DNA of 11,573 bases from Desulfatirhabdium butyrativorans (GCA_020718785.1 DYRK01000150.1:1-11573); one strand, 5' to 3'. Numbered from the stretch's first letter, positions 1 to 6,691 are shown. Numbers and translations: made by a program. The notes: a model not told the origin generated them from the letters alone.

Positions 1-43
1 CCTCTTCCGAAAGTTCCGAAAGTGTCACTATGTCTTTTTTCAT
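1..43 (-). CDS. argF: Ornithine carbamoyltransferase, N-terminal fragment (continues off the window)
   Basis: Reading leftwards from 43, the sequence opens with M-K-K-D-I-V-T-L-S-E-L-S-E-E, the usual beginning of anabolic ornithine carbamoyltransferases, which form citrulline from ornithine and carbamoyl phosphate in arginine synthesis. Only the first 14 residues lie in the window, so no catalytic motif can be checked. Two ATGs stand side by side (44-46 and 41-43). AGGAG at 49-53 is 5 nt from the inner one and only 2 nt from the outer, so the inner start is preferred. The gene follows argD in the same direction, as expected for an argB-argD-argF cluster. The call rests on this short motif plus context. 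Confidence 0.72.
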   Translation of the reverse strand, partial: MKKDIVTLSELSEE

Positions 44-50
44 CATAACT

Positions 51-141
51 CCTAGGGAGAGGTTCGGGGCAAGGGGTTCGAGGTGAGAGGCAAGGAGTCA
101 TAGTCACCCCTTACCCCGAACCCCTGACCCCTCACCCCTTC
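51..141. repeat. Heptanucleotide tandem repeat block in the argD-argF spacer
   Basis: Thirteen degenerate 7-base units run in one phase, for example CGGGGCA, AGGGGTT, then CCCCTTA, CCCCGAA, CCCCTGA, CCCCTCA. The left half is G-rich and the right half C-rich, so the block can fold: 61-77 pairs with 106-122 over 17 bp with one mismatch and a 28-nt loop. The block extends into the 3' end of argD, whose TGA (132-134) and last two codons lie inside it. It resembles the short tandemly repeated (STRR) heptamers known from filamentous cyanobacteria. Its function is unknown. Confidence 0.75.
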
Positions 142-1316
142 AGCATTTCGTCCAAACACGCGATAAGGGAATCTGTCTCACTTTTTCCGATAATCAGCGG
201 AGGAATAAAACGCAGAATATCGTCTTGAATGCAGTTGATGACGAATCCTTTTTCCATACAGGCTTTGACAACAGATTCACCTTTGATTTTCAGTTTCATG
301 CCCAGCAGCAGACCCATGCCTCTGACATCTTCGATGACTTCATGCCGGTCTTTGAGCGATATGAGTTTTTCCTTGAAATATGCGCCGATTGTCTTACAGT
401 GATCGAGAATATTTTCTTCGGAAATCGTCTTCATCGTTTCTAAAGAAGCTGCTGTAATCACGGGCGTTCCGCCGAATGTGGAGGCATGTGCGCCGGGTCC
501 GAAAGATTCGGCAATATGCTCCCGCGTCAGCATTGCTCCGATAGGCAGTCCGTTGCCCAGGGCTTTGGCCAAGGTCATAATATCCGGCTCGACTCCGAAC
601 TGCTCGTAAGCAAATAGCGTGCCGGTACGTCCTATGCCGGTCTGAATTTCGTCAAAAATAAGAAGCGTGCCGCTTTCATTGCAGATTTGTCTCACAGCTT
701 CGAGATATCCGGGTTCCGGACAGCGCACTCCGCCTTCTCCCTGAATCGGCTCCAGCAGAACCGCACAGGTTGAGGGACCGATTTTTTTTCTCAATGCCTC
801 TGTGTCGTTAAACGGCACAAAATCAAAGCCTTCAAGCACAGGATCGAATCCCTTTTTGATTTTATCCTGTCCTGTGGCAGAAAGCGTAGCCATGGTTCTT
901 CCGTGAAAGGATTTTTCCATAGCAATGATTCTGTATCTCACGGTTTCCCCTTTGTCACTGAAATATTTCCGGGAAATTTTGATGGCTGCTTCATTGGCTT
1001 CCGCACCGCTGTTGCAGAAAAACACACGATCCGCAAAACTATGCTCCGTAAGCCATGCCGCCAGTTCGGTCTGGGGAACCGTGTAGTAAAGGTTTGAAAC
1101 ATGAAAAAGGGTTTCGGCCTGCACAGAAAGGGCTTTTGCTACCCGCGGGTGAGCATGTCCCAAATTGCATACCGCTATTCCGGCAACAAAATCCGTGTAT
1201 GCCCGGCCCTCCGAATCCCAGAGCTTACAGCCTCTCCCTTTTACAAAAACTACCGGAGAGCGTTTGTAAGTCCGTGCCATCACTTTATCTGCTTTGTCTA
1301 TAATTTCGTTGCTCAT
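132..1316 (-). CDS. argD: Acetylornithine aminotransferase
   Basis: PLP-dependent class III aminotransferase that converts N-acetylglutamate semialdehyde to N2-acetylornithine in the cytoplasm, fourth step of arginine synthesis. From the chosen start it has 394 residues, the usual length. Visible motifs include the PLP phosphate site N-S-G-A-E near residue 103, I-F-D-E-I-Q-T-G with the cofactor-binding Asp near 222, and the Schiff-base lysine in L-A-K-A-L-G-N-G near 251. The open frame reaches back to 1349, but the extra residues (MQNRFTGSDGM) are coded by a repeat-derived spacer, so the ATG at 1314-1316 (or its neighbour at 1317-1319) is preferred; the upstream GGGAAG is only a modest ribosome site. 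It lies between argB and argF on the same strand. ArgD enzymes often also act on succinyldiaminopimelate; that cannot be judged here. Confidence 0.95.
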   Translation of the reverse strand: MSNEIIDKADKVMARTYKRSPVVFVKGRGCKLWDSEGRAYTDFVAGIAVCNLGHAHPRVAKALSVQAETLFHVSNLYYTVPQTELAAWLTEHSFADRVFFCNSGAEANEAAIKISRKYFSDKGETVRYRIIAMEKSFHGRTMATLSATGQDKIKKGFDPVLEGFDFVPFNDTEALRKKIGPSTCAVLLEPIQGEGGVRCPEPGYLEAVRQICNESGTLLIFDEIQTGIGRTGTLFAYEQFGVEPDIMTLAKALGNGLPIGAMLTREHIAESFGPGAHASTFGGTPVITAASLETMKTISEENILDHCKTIGAYFKEKLISLKDRHEVIEDVRGMGLLLGMKLKIKGESVVKACMEKGFVINCIQDDILRFIPPLIIGKSETDSLIACLDEMLKG

Positions 1317-1329
1317 CATGCCGTCACTT

Positions 1330-1431
1330 CCCGTAAAACGATTTTGCAAATCGTTTATTCTGCTCCCGTAGAACGATTTTATAAATCGTTTATTGTCTGT
1401 AATTTCAAACGATTTGCAAAATCGTTTTACG
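1330..1431. repeat. Three copies of a palindromic repeat between argB and argD
   Basis: The core is AACGATTT-(1-2 nt)-AAATCGTT or close variants. Copies 1 and 2 begin with CCCGTA at 1330 and 1365 and form a direct repeat with a 35-bp period. Copy 3 (1407-1431) is the exact 25-bp reverse complement of 1332-1356. Each copy can form its own hairpin, and copies 1 and 3 could pair around copy 2. Copy 3 contains the argB stop codon TAA (1427-1429). This looks like a dispersed intergenic repeat family; only a genome search could show copy number. Confidence 0.85.
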
Positions 1432-2302
1432 CTGTCACTTCTGTTCCGATGCCTTTGTCTGTGAAGAGTTCCAACAGCAAGGCATGACGCTTCCTGCCGT
1501 TGATGATATGAACCTTGCCTACGCCTCCCCCGAGTGCATCCAATGCGTATTCGATTTTGGGAATCATTCCGCCGGAAATGCTTTTTTCCTCAATCATCCG
1601 ATGACTGTTTTTTGCATTCACGGAAGAGATGAGAGAACCGGAGGAATCCAGCACTCCGTCAACATCGGTAAGAAGAATCAGACGTTCCGAGGAAAGAGCT
1701 TTAGCTACCGCGCTCGCCACCAGATCGGCATTGATGTTATATGTCTCTCCCGATTCCCCCACGCCCACCGGCGCGATCACGGGAATAAAGCCGCTCTTTG
1801 TCAGAGTATGAATGATTTCAGCGTTTATCTCTCTGACTTCTCCCACCAATCCCGGATCAATAATTTCAGGGGGCTTATTGGCATCATCCTGATACATAAT
1901 CGTCATTTTCCGCGCAATGATAAGACTGCCGTCTTTGCCGGTCAGACCCACGGCTTTTCCGCCTTCCCGGTTGATCTGAGCCACAATTGCCTTGTTGACT
2001 TTGCCTCCGAGAACCATTTCTACCACATCCATCGTGGGTTCGTCGGTCAGGCGCATTCCCCTGACGAATCTGGAGGCTATGCCCATCTGATCCAGAACCT
2101 GGTTGATCTGAGGTCCCCCGCCGTGAACAATCACCGGATTAAGCCCGATAAATTTCATCAGCGTCACATCCCGGGCAAAATCTTCCTTTAACTGCTCATC
2201 CGACATGGCATGACCGCCGTATTTTATAACGATAGTCGTGCCGTAAAATCGCCGGATATAAGGCAATGCCTCTATCAGAATATCTGCAATATTTGTCGTC
2301 AT
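1427..2302 (-). CDS. argB: Acetylglutamate kinase
   Basis: Phosphorylates N-acetylglutamate, the second step of arginine synthesis, and belongs to the amino acid kinase fold. The 291-residue protein shows I-K-Y-G-G-H-A-M (catalytic Lys27), the glycine-rich H-G-G-G-P-Q loop at 60-65, R-G-M-R-L-T-D, V-G-L-T-G-K-D-G, L-L-T-D-V-D-G-V and I-S-G-G-M-I-P-K. About 20 residues precede the kinase core and contain A-L-P-Y-I-R-R-F. Such an N-terminal helix is characteristic of hexameric, arginine-inhibited NAG kinases, so feedback inhibition by arginine is likely (inference). The start at 2302 is 28 nt after the hslU stop; GAGAA in the heptamer repeats immediately upstream is the only ribosome-site candidate. 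The stop codon lies in a palindromic repeat copy. Confidence 0.96.
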   Translation of the reverse strand: MTTNIADILIEALPYIRRFYGTTIVIKYGGHAMSDEQLKEDFARDVTLMKFIGLNPVIVHGGGPQINQVLDQMGIASRFVRGMRLTDEPTMDVVEMVLGGKVNKAIVAQINREGGKAVGLTGKDGSLIIARKMTIMYQDDANKPPEIIDPGLVGEVREINAEIIHTLTKSGFIPVIAPVGVGESGETYNINADLVASAVAKALSSERLILLTDVDGVLDSSGSLISSVNAKNSHRMIEEKSISGGMIPKIEYALDALGGGVGKVHIINGRKRHALLLELFTDKGIGTEVTA

Positions 2303-2330
2303 TTCTCATTTCTCACTATTCACTTCTCAC
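2303..2330. repeat. Four exact-phase heptamers filling the hslU-argB spacer
   Basis: The spacer is exactly 28 nt and consists of four 7-base units on the plus strand: TTCTCAT, TTCTCAC, TATTCAC, TTCTCAC. In the mRNA sense this reads GTGAGAA, GTGAATA, GTGAGAA, ATGAGAA and then the argB ATG. The translation-initiation region of argB is therefore made entirely of repeat units. Confidence 0.8.
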
Positions 2331-3698
2331 TTACAGAATATAACGGCTGAGGTCTTCATTCCCACGGATGTTTTTCAGTCTGTCTTCCACATAACTGCCG
2401 TCAATCACGATGCTTTTTTCTGCCATATCCGGTGCGTCGAAAAGAATATCTTCCAGCAGATATTCCATAATCGTATGAAGCCGTCTCGCACCTATGTTTT
2501 CCGTGAGATTATTCACTTCTTCCGCTATTCCTGCAATTTTTTCGACTGCATCATCTTCAAAGACAACATTCAATCCCTCGGTTTTCAGAAGCTCCACATA
2601 TTGAAGCATCAGCGCATTTTTCGGCTCGGTCAGAATTCTCAGAAACTCATCTTTTCCGAGCGAATCCAATTCTACACGGATGGGAAAGCGTCCCTGAAGT
2701 TCGGGAATCAGGTCCGAGGGCTTGACCGTATGAAACGCGCCCGAAGCCACAAAAAGGATATGGTCTGTTTTCACGGGTCCGTATTTGGTTGTAACTGTGG
2801 AGCCTTCCACGATAGGCAGAAGATCGCGCTGAACCCCTTCTCTGGACACATCGGGACCGTGACCGCCGCCGCCGCCCACAATTTTGTCAATCTCATCGAG
2901 AAAGATTATTCCGGACTGCTCGACTTTTCCTATGGCTTCGCTTATCACCTTATCCATATCCACAAGATTCTGAGCCTCTTCCTGTGTCAGCATTTTCATG
3001 GCTTCCGCGACCTTGACCTTGCGCCGTTTCATATTTTTGGGAATAAGGTTGCTGAACATATCCTTGAAATTGATCCCCATTTCCTCCATACCGACATTGG
3101 AGAAAATTTCCACCATGGGTATGTTCCGTTCCGCAACTTCAAGATCAACATAGCGTTCATCCAGTTTTCCCTTGCAGAGCATTCCGCGGAGCTTTTCCCT
3201 TGTGGAAGATGCCTTGTCGCTCCCTTCCCCGGCAACCTCCAGAAAGACTTCTCCGTCTTCGTTTCTCTGAACCGGCTCGGTTCTGGGTTTGGGAAGAAGA
3301 AGATCGAGCATCCGCTCCTCGGCAATATGCCGTGCCTTTTCCTGTACGCTCTCCTGCTCCCTTGACTTGAGCATATTCACGGTCACTTCCACGAGATCGC
3401 GTACCATGGATTCGACATCTCTGCCCACATATCCCACTTCGGTGAATTTGGAGGCTTCCACTTTGGTAAACGGGGAATCCGTGAGTTTGGACAGCCGCCT
3501 CGCTATTTCAGTCTTTCCGACTCCTGTCGGACCGATGAGAATAATGTTCTTGGGCGCGATTTCGTCCCTGAGTTCTTCGGGAACCTGCTGTCTGCGCCAT
3601 CGGTTCCTCAACGCAATGGCTACAGAACGTTTGGCTTTGTGCTGCCCGATAATGTATTTGTCTAATTCTTTGACAATTTCAGATGGTTTAAGATTCAT
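2331..3698 (-). CDS. hslU: HslU, ATPase subunit of the HslVU protease
   Basis: AAA+ unfoldase that feeds substrates to the HslV peptidase. The 455-residue protein is close to the usual size. Visible motifs: Walker A G-P-T-G-V-G-K-T at 56-63, pore loop G-Y-V-G at 89-92, an intermediate domain about 110-245, Walker B I-I-F-L-D-E at 264-269, the arginine-finger region G-R-F-P at 336-339 and sensor 2 G-A-R-R-L at 403-407. It ends S-R-Y-I-L, the conserved C-terminal tail that docks into HslV. hslV lies 41 nt upstream on the same strand and argB 28 nt downstream, so one transcript is likely. No strong ribosome site is seen before the ATG; only GAG 2 nt upstream. No key residue is missing. Confidence 0.97.
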   Translation of the reverse strand: MNLKPSEIVKELDKYIIGQHKAKRSVAIALRNRWRRQQVPEELRDEIAPKNIILIGPTGVGKTEIARRLSKLTDSPFTKVEASKFTEVGYVGRDVESMVRDLVEVTVNMLKSREQESVQEKARHIAEERMLDLLLPKPRTEPVQRNEDGEVFLEVAGEGSDKASSTREKLRGMLCKGKLDERYVDLEVAERNIPMVEIFSNVGMEEMGINFKDMFSNLIPKNMKRRKVKVAEAMKMLTQEEAQNLVDMDKVISEAIGKVEQSGIIFLDEIDKIVGGGGGHGPDVSREGVQRDLLPIVEGSTVTTKYGPVKTDHILFVASGAFHTVKPSDLIPELQGRFPIRVELDSLGKDEFLRILTEPKNALMLQYVELLKTEGLNVVFEDDAVEKIAGIAEEVNNLTENIGARRLHTIMEYLLEDILFDAPDMAEKSIVIDGSYVEDRLKNIRGNEDLSRYIL

Positions 3699-3739
3699 AA
3701 CTCAATGAAGAGAGTGAAGATTTTTCAATCGTCAATCTC

Positions 3740-4276
3740 TCATCCCCCTAATTCTTCTATGGTTAGCACATCGTTTGTATATACACAAAGTGAAGCGGCA
3801 ATTTTCATCGCCGCTTCTGCGATAGCCCTGGGATCCAATTCCGAATGCCTTATCAGCGCAGTCGCGGCAGACTGTGCGGCAACGCCTCCGGAGCCGATAC
3901 CGATAATCCCGTCGCCCGGTTCGATCACATCTCCGTTTCCGGATATAAGAAACATACGGGAATCATCTGCCGCGATCATCACAGCCTCGAGACGCCTCAG
4001 ATATTTGTCGGTACGCCAGTCTTTTGCCAATTCCACCGAGGCACGTTCCAGATTTCCGTTGTAACGGCTCAGTTTTGCATCTAACCGTTCGGAAAGATTC
4101 ATGGCATCCGCGGTCACTCCGGCAAAACCCACGATGATTTTGTCATTGTAAATTCTTCTGACTTTTCTGGCATGATGCTTGATGATGATATCATTCATCG
4201 TGACCTGACCGTCACCGGCAACCACCAGTTTTCCCTTATGTCTTATGGCAAGTATGGTTGTTCCATGAAAATTCAT
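3740..4276 (-). CDS. hslV: HslV, threonine peptidase subunit of the HslVU protease
   Basis: Proteasome-beta-like N-terminal-nucleophile hydrolase that forms the double-hexamer core capped by HslU. The 178-residue product begins M-N-F-H-G-T-T-I-L-A. Removal of the first five residues would expose Thr6 as the catalytic nucleophile, a short propeptide like that of other bacterial HslV and CodW proteins. A-G-D-G-Q-V-T-M-N at 20-28 and the G-I-G-S-G-G region near 150 are typical. AAGG, 7 nt before the ATG, is the ribosome site. A heptamer repeat block separates it from the upstream nucleotidase gene. Confidence 0.97.
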   Translation of the reverse strand: MNFHGTTILAIRHKGKLVVAGDGQVTMNDIIIKHHARKVRRIYNDKIIVGFAGVTADAMNLSERLDAKLSRYNGNLERASVELAKDWRTDKYLRRLEAVMIAADDSRMFLISGNGDVIEPGDGIIGIGSGGVAAQSAATALIRHSELDPRAIAEAAMKIAASLCVYTNDVLTIEELGG

Positions 4277-4290
4277 TGTTTACCTTCGGG

Positions 4291-4385
4291 ATTCTTGGTA
4301 CCGGGGACTGGGTGCTGGGGACTGGGTACTGGGTGCTGGCAGCAAGTCCCCAGCACCCGGTACCAAGAACCCGGCACCCGGCACC
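4291..4385. repeat. Heptanucleotide repeat block with long inverted arms, upstream of hslV
   Basis: Successive 7-base units run in one phase from ATTCTTG (4291) through GTACCGG, GGACTGG, GTGCTGG, GGACTGG, GTACTGG, GTGCTGG, CAGCAAG, TCCCCAG, CACCCGG, TACCAAG, AACCCGG, CACCCGG. The left half is G-rich and the right half is its inverse. 4292-4305 is an exact 14-bp complement of 4356-4369, and 4313-4323 is an exact 11-bp complement of 4345-4355, so a long stem is possible. The block begins directly after the stop of the upstream gene (4386-4388) and ends 14 nt before the hslV start, so it lies in the hslV leader. Confidence 0.85.
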
Positions 4386-4967
4386 TTAAAATTCAATGAG
4401 CGATTCCAGTTCTTTCCAGTTGCCGACTTCTGCAAAAGGATGCTTTTCCCTGTTCCAGGGCTGACGGAAAAGAACGGGCGTGATACCGGCTTTTTCCAGA
4501 AGAAAGCAGGTGTCCAATCTGTCTTCCACAAAACAGGAAATCCCCCTGCTCAGGAGGACCTCTGTTTTGCTTTCGAAAGAACCGGTTGCAATCACTTCCA
4601 CGGCATCCGGATCAAGGGGCAGAAGACGCTGTATCCACTCCATGATGGGTCCGATATAGGGCCGGGCAGTGACAAAGAGAATCGGCGCGTATTTCCTGCC
4701 CAGCCGGGTTAAAACCTCCCGCGACCCCTCTATCTCTTTCAGGGCTGACTGATGATTCCCGTCCTGTATCCGTCCGATAATCGCTTTGATAATATCCGGT
4801 CGGATTCCCAGACATTCTTCCAGACTGTAGCGGTTAATATCTTCGTAGCGGAATCCCTCCAGCAGATATTCATCCCTTGCAATATCGAGAAACAATGTCA
4901 TGGTATCGGCAATCACGCCGTCTATATCGAAAGCCACGCGTTTCGGATCAATTCTGAAGTTCGTCAT
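4386..4967 (-). CDS. HAD-superfamily phosphatase, probable NT5C-type 5'(3')-deoxyribonucleotidase-like protein
   Basis: A 193-residue HAD hydrolase. Motif I is F-D-I-D-G-V with nucleophile Asp14 and acid Asp16, motif II is L-F-V-T-A-R with Thr100, the conserved lysine is Lys134 (S-K-T-E), and motif IV is C-F-V-E-D-R with Glu148-Asp149. This spacing, with the helical cap between motifs I and II, fits the NT5C-like nucleotidase family (PF06941); the substrate, a nucleotide or another phosphate ester, cannot be read from sequence. An upstream ATG at 4992-4994 would add nine residues but has no ribosome site. The ATG at 4965-4967 has AGGG 8 nt upstream and starts just before the conserved core, so it is preferred. 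It follows the Rho-N-like gene on the same strand and precedes hslV. Confidence 0.8.
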   Translation of the reverse strand: MTNFRIDPKRVAFDIDGVIADTMTLFLDIARDEYLLEGFRYEDINRYSLEECLGIRPDIIKAIIGRIQDGNHQSALKEIEGSREVLTRLGRKYAPILFVTARPYIGPIMEWIQRLLPLDPDAVEVIATGSFESKTEVLLSRGISCFVEDRLDTCFLLEKAGITPVLFRQPWNREKHPFAEVGNWKELESLIEF

Positions 4968-5007
4968 TCCACGTTCCCTGTTAGGTGATGCCATGACACC
5001 GGCAAAA

Positions 5008-5337
5008 TTATGCGGCTCTTCGGGTTTTTTTCTTCAGCCGGATAATACGGCGTCTGAGAATTGCCGACATTTTTTCATCCGCTGCCTTTACCGCGGCTTC
5101 GCGTTTGGCTTTTACCGCTCTGATTTTTTTCTTGATATCCCGGACAAAAGAGGTATCTGCCCGATTTTTGTCCGTCTCTTCAATGCCCCTTGCCTTTCTG
5201 ACAGCACTGAGCAGTTCCGGTTTGTTCATTCCGTGAACGCCTGCGATGTCAGGAATCTCCTTTGCCACTTCCCTTAATTCTTTAGCCGTCATTTTTTCCA
5301 GAGGTTTTTGTTTGGCTTCTTTTTTTTTAGCGCCCAT
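5008..5337 (-). CDS. Small basic protein with Rho N-terminal-like domain
   Basis: A 109-residue, very lysine- and arginine-rich protein. Residues about 14-52 (L-E-K-M-T-A-K-E-L-R-E-V-A-K-E-I ... N-K-P-E-L-L-S-A-V) resemble the Rho N-terminal (SAP-like) helix-extended-loop-helix fold. The remainder is a charged helix ending in R-R-R-I-I-R-L-K-K-K-T-R-R. Nucleic-acid binding is therefore likely, though no partner can be named. The open frame reaches a TTG at 5353-5355, but the ATG at 5335-5337 fits better; GGAG lies 12 nt upstream, longer than ideal. It is the first gene of the leftward block, about 115 nt after a good promoter. The HAD gene starts about 40 nt downstream. Confidence 0.75.
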   Translation of the reverse strand: MGAKKKEAKQKPLEKMTAKELREVAKEIPDIAGVHGMNKPELLSAVRKARGIEETDKNRADTSFVRDIKKKIRAVKAKREAAVKAADEKMSAILRRRIIRLKKKTRRAA

Positions 5338-5402
5338 ATTCCGATAAGTCTCCAATTTTCTAAGTTTAAATCACGATGAGATTTTTTGCATTCTCCGATA
5401 AT

Positions 5403-5421
5403 CTGTTCTGTCAGAGAACAG
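5403..5421 (-). promoter_or_regulatory. Short perfect hairpin in the leader of the leftward transcript
   Basis: CTGTTCT and AGAACAG form a perfect 7-bp inverted repeat around GTCAG. It lies between the predicted leftward start of transcription and the Rho-N-like gene. It could be a protein-binding dyad or an RNA hairpin; no following T-run marks it as a terminator. Confidence 0.35.
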
Positions 5422-5461
5422 CGGAAAGCGACTTGAAACCGTTAAAAACTAAAAAGTAAAT

Positions 5462-5490
5462 TTATAAACTGTTTTTTCTGATTCTGTCAA
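5462..5490 (-). promoter_or_regulatory. Sigma70-like promoter for the leftward block
   Basis: On the minus strand, TTGACA (5490-5485) is followed after 17 nt by TTATAA (5467-5462), or after 18 nt by TATAAA. The -35 box is perfect and the spacing ideal. Transcription would begin near 5455, giving a leader of roughly 115 nt before the Rho-N-like gene. It is the only strong promoter seen upstream of the hslVU-arg block. Confidence 0.6.
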
Positions 5491-5692
5491 CCTTAATTAT
5501 TCATGAATCATCCGGGATTCTTTCCGATGTGATCTTCATTCGATGATTCCATCTGATAACCTCTCTTAAAAATTATAAAATAATGACGGAGAATGTATTT
5601 TTCAAGGTTCCGCACTTTTTTCTGACATAAAAAGACCGACGCGTCCGGCAATTCTGAAAAAAATCCGTACCGCAAAAAAATGCAGAAAAATA

Positions 5693-5721
5693 TTGACATG
5701 GTTTTTAAAAAAAAGTAAAGT
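5693..5721 (+). promoter_or_regulatory. Sigma70-like promoter upstream of the cassette array
   Basis: TTGACA (5693-5698), a 17-nt spacer and TAAAGT (5716-5721) point into the array. The predicted start near 5728 is about 135 nt before the first cassette gene. It lies outside the first cassette, as an integron Pc promoter does, but no integrase is adjacent. A second perfect -10 box (TATAAT, 5821-5826) lies nearer the array but has a poor -35. Confidence 0.55.
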
Positions 5722-5744
5722 GGATTTGTTTATTTTTTTTATTT

Positions 5745-5760
5745 CTGAATCAAGATTCAG
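5745..5760. promoter_or_regulatory. Operator-like palindrome downstream of the array promoter
   Basis: CTGAATC-AA-GATTCAG is a perfect 7-bp dyad with a 2-bp centre, about 17 nt after the predicted transcription start. Its size and place suit a dimeric repressor site, but no regulator gene is seen here. Confidence 0.35.
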
Positions 5761-5831
5761 GGGTTATCGAAAGCTGATGATAAAAGAATCCACTGTGCCG
5801 TGATCAGACGGCATCTGACGTATAATCATTT

Positions 5832-5838
5832 GTTAGCC
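5832..5838 (+). other. Left recombination junction of the cassette array (GTTAGCC core)
   Basis: GTTAGCC matches the integron core G^TTRRRY. TTAGCC at 5833-5838 is the start of cassette 1, since its complement GGCTAAC is found as the inverse core at the far end of that cassette. No RYYYAAC inverse core or attC fold is found upstream, so the left side is an attI-like or secondary insertion site. A 9-bp inverted repeat, TCAGACGGC (5804-5812) and GCCGTCTGA (5836-5844), spans the junction. Confidence 0.7.
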
Positions 5839-6685
5839 GTCTGAAGAAGGAAAATTAACAACAATGGCATTAAGAGAAGAATTAAAAAAACAGGGCAATT
5901 GGCTTTTCAGGTGGCGGAGCTATCTTCCTCTGATTATGATTATAATCGTCCTTTTGGGGATGGGTTATTTTGAATATCCCGGTCATAGTGAAAAATATGA
6001 TGATATATGGGAAATAATCTGTTTGTTCATATCATTTTCAGGAGTCGGGATCCGTTTTTTCACAGTCGGTTATACACCCGAAGGAACATCGGGAACAAAC
6101 ACACGGAAACAGATAGCGGACAGTTTGAATACTGCGGGGATGTATTCGGTAGTCAGACATCCTTTGTACTTGGGCAATTTCATAATATGGTTCGGCTTAT
6201 CCGCTTTTTTCCATTTGTGGTGGTTCAGCCTTATAGTTACACTTATATTCTGGTTGTATTATGAGAGAATAATGTTTGCTGAAGAAGAATTTTTAAGGGA
6301 GAAATTCGGAGATATCTATTCACAATGGTCAGAAAAGACACCTGCCTTTATACCTGATATGCGGAAATGGCGTTCTTCTGATATGGCATTCTCATTCAGA
6401 AAAGCTATAAAAAATGAATATAAAAGTATATTTGCCATAATTGTTGCTTTTTTAATTCTTGAGATTATCGGTGATATATTTGTGGAACAAAAATTTGAAA
6501 TAGACAAAATGTGGCTGTCAATATTAATCGCCGGTTCGATAATGTATGTAATTATCAGATTTTTAAAAAAGAGAACAAAAATATTGGATAATGAGTAAAG
6601 ATAAGATGTTATAAGGCAAAAATGACGGCTAACCAAGCGTTGCACCGGACAGGGCGGACAAGCCGCCCTGCCGGTGAACTTGTCG
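5833..6685 (+). mobile_element. Gene cassette 1 (853 bp): membrane methyltransferase
   Basis: Bounded by G^TTAGCC at 5832/5833 and G^TTAGGT at 6685/6686. The first bases TTAGCC pair with the inverse core GGCTAAC (6627-6633). One gene begins 31 bp into the cassette and ends 28 bp before attC1, a textbook cassette layout. Confidence 0.88.
5864..6598 (+). CDS. Integral membrane methyltransferase, ICMT/PEMT superfamily (possibly LmtA-like)
   Basis: A 244-residue membrane protein. The catalytic region G-M-Y-S-V-V-R-H-P-L-Y-L-G-N (92-105), followed by E-E-F-L-R-E-K-F-G-D-x-Y-x-x-W (about 141-155), is the SAM-binding signature of isoprenylcysteine/phospholipid methyltransferases. Hydrophobic segments lie at about 20-37, 50-68, 104-131, 187-205 and 217-233; the last two are a C-terminal extension beyond the usual core. 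Related bacterial proteins methylate membrane lipids or lipid A phosphate (LmtA of Leptospira). The substrate here is unknown, and isoprenylcysteine is unlikely in a bacterium. AAGG lies 13 nt before the ATG, slightly far. The gene is visibly more AT-rich than the arg genes, in keeping with acquisition as a cassette. Confidence 0.82.
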   Translation: MALREELKKQGNWLFRWRSYLPLIMIIIVLLGMGYFEYPGHSEKYDDIWEIICLFISFSGVGIRFFTVGYTPEGTSGTNTRKQIADSLNTAGMYSVVRHPLYLGNFIIWFGLSAFFHLWWFSLIVTLIFWLYYERIMFAEEEFLREKFGDIYSQWSEKTPAFIPDMRKWRSSDMAFSFRKAIKNEYKSIFAIIVAFLILEIIGDIFVEQKFEIDKMWLSILIAGSIMYVIIRFLKKRTKILDNE

Positions 6686-6691
6686 TTAGGT
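6627..6691 (+). other. attC1, recombination site of cassette 1
   Basis: Inverse core GGCTAAC (6627-6633) and core GTTAGGT (6685-6691). Between them, GTTGCAC pairs with GTGAAC leaving one extrahelical G, followed by CCGG-A-CAGGGCGG pairing with CCGCCCTG-CCGG with an extrahelical A and a 5-nt loop. This is a complete canonical attC, 65 bp long. Confidence 0.95.

Larger units (their letters stand above)
5338..5831. other. AT-rich intergenic region between divergent gene blocks
   Basis: About 500 bp separate the leftward housekeeping genes from the rightward cassette array. It holds a leftward promoter (5462-5490), a leader hairpin (5403-5421), a rightward promoter (5693-5721) and a palindrome (5745-5760). 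No integron integrase or recognisable fragment is present in either strand. A 14-codon leftward ORF (ATG at 5550-5552) has a fair ribosome site, AGAGAGG, but nothing else supports it. Confidence 0.6.

Noticed and set aside
1330..1431. Short CRISPR-like array
   Set aside because: The units are palindromic, the spacing is about 10 bp, one copy is inverted and no cas gene is near.
1484..2191. Plus-strand frame of 235 codons
   Set aside because: Antisense shadow of argB with no family resemblance and no ribosome site.
2475..3365. Long plus-strand frame (296 codons)
   Set aside because: Lies wholly antisense to hslU, whose motifs are intact; the translation is His/Phe-rich as expected from an antisense frame.
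5403..5421. Possible LexA box (CTGT...ACAG)
   Set aside because: The half-sites are 11 nt apart, not the 8 of the gamma-proteobacterial box, and the site lies downstream of the predicted transcription start.
5508..5699. Minus-strand frame of 63 codons in the divergent intergenic region
   Set aside because: AT-rich low-complexity translation, no ribosome site at its start, no recognisable domain, no resemblance to an integrase.
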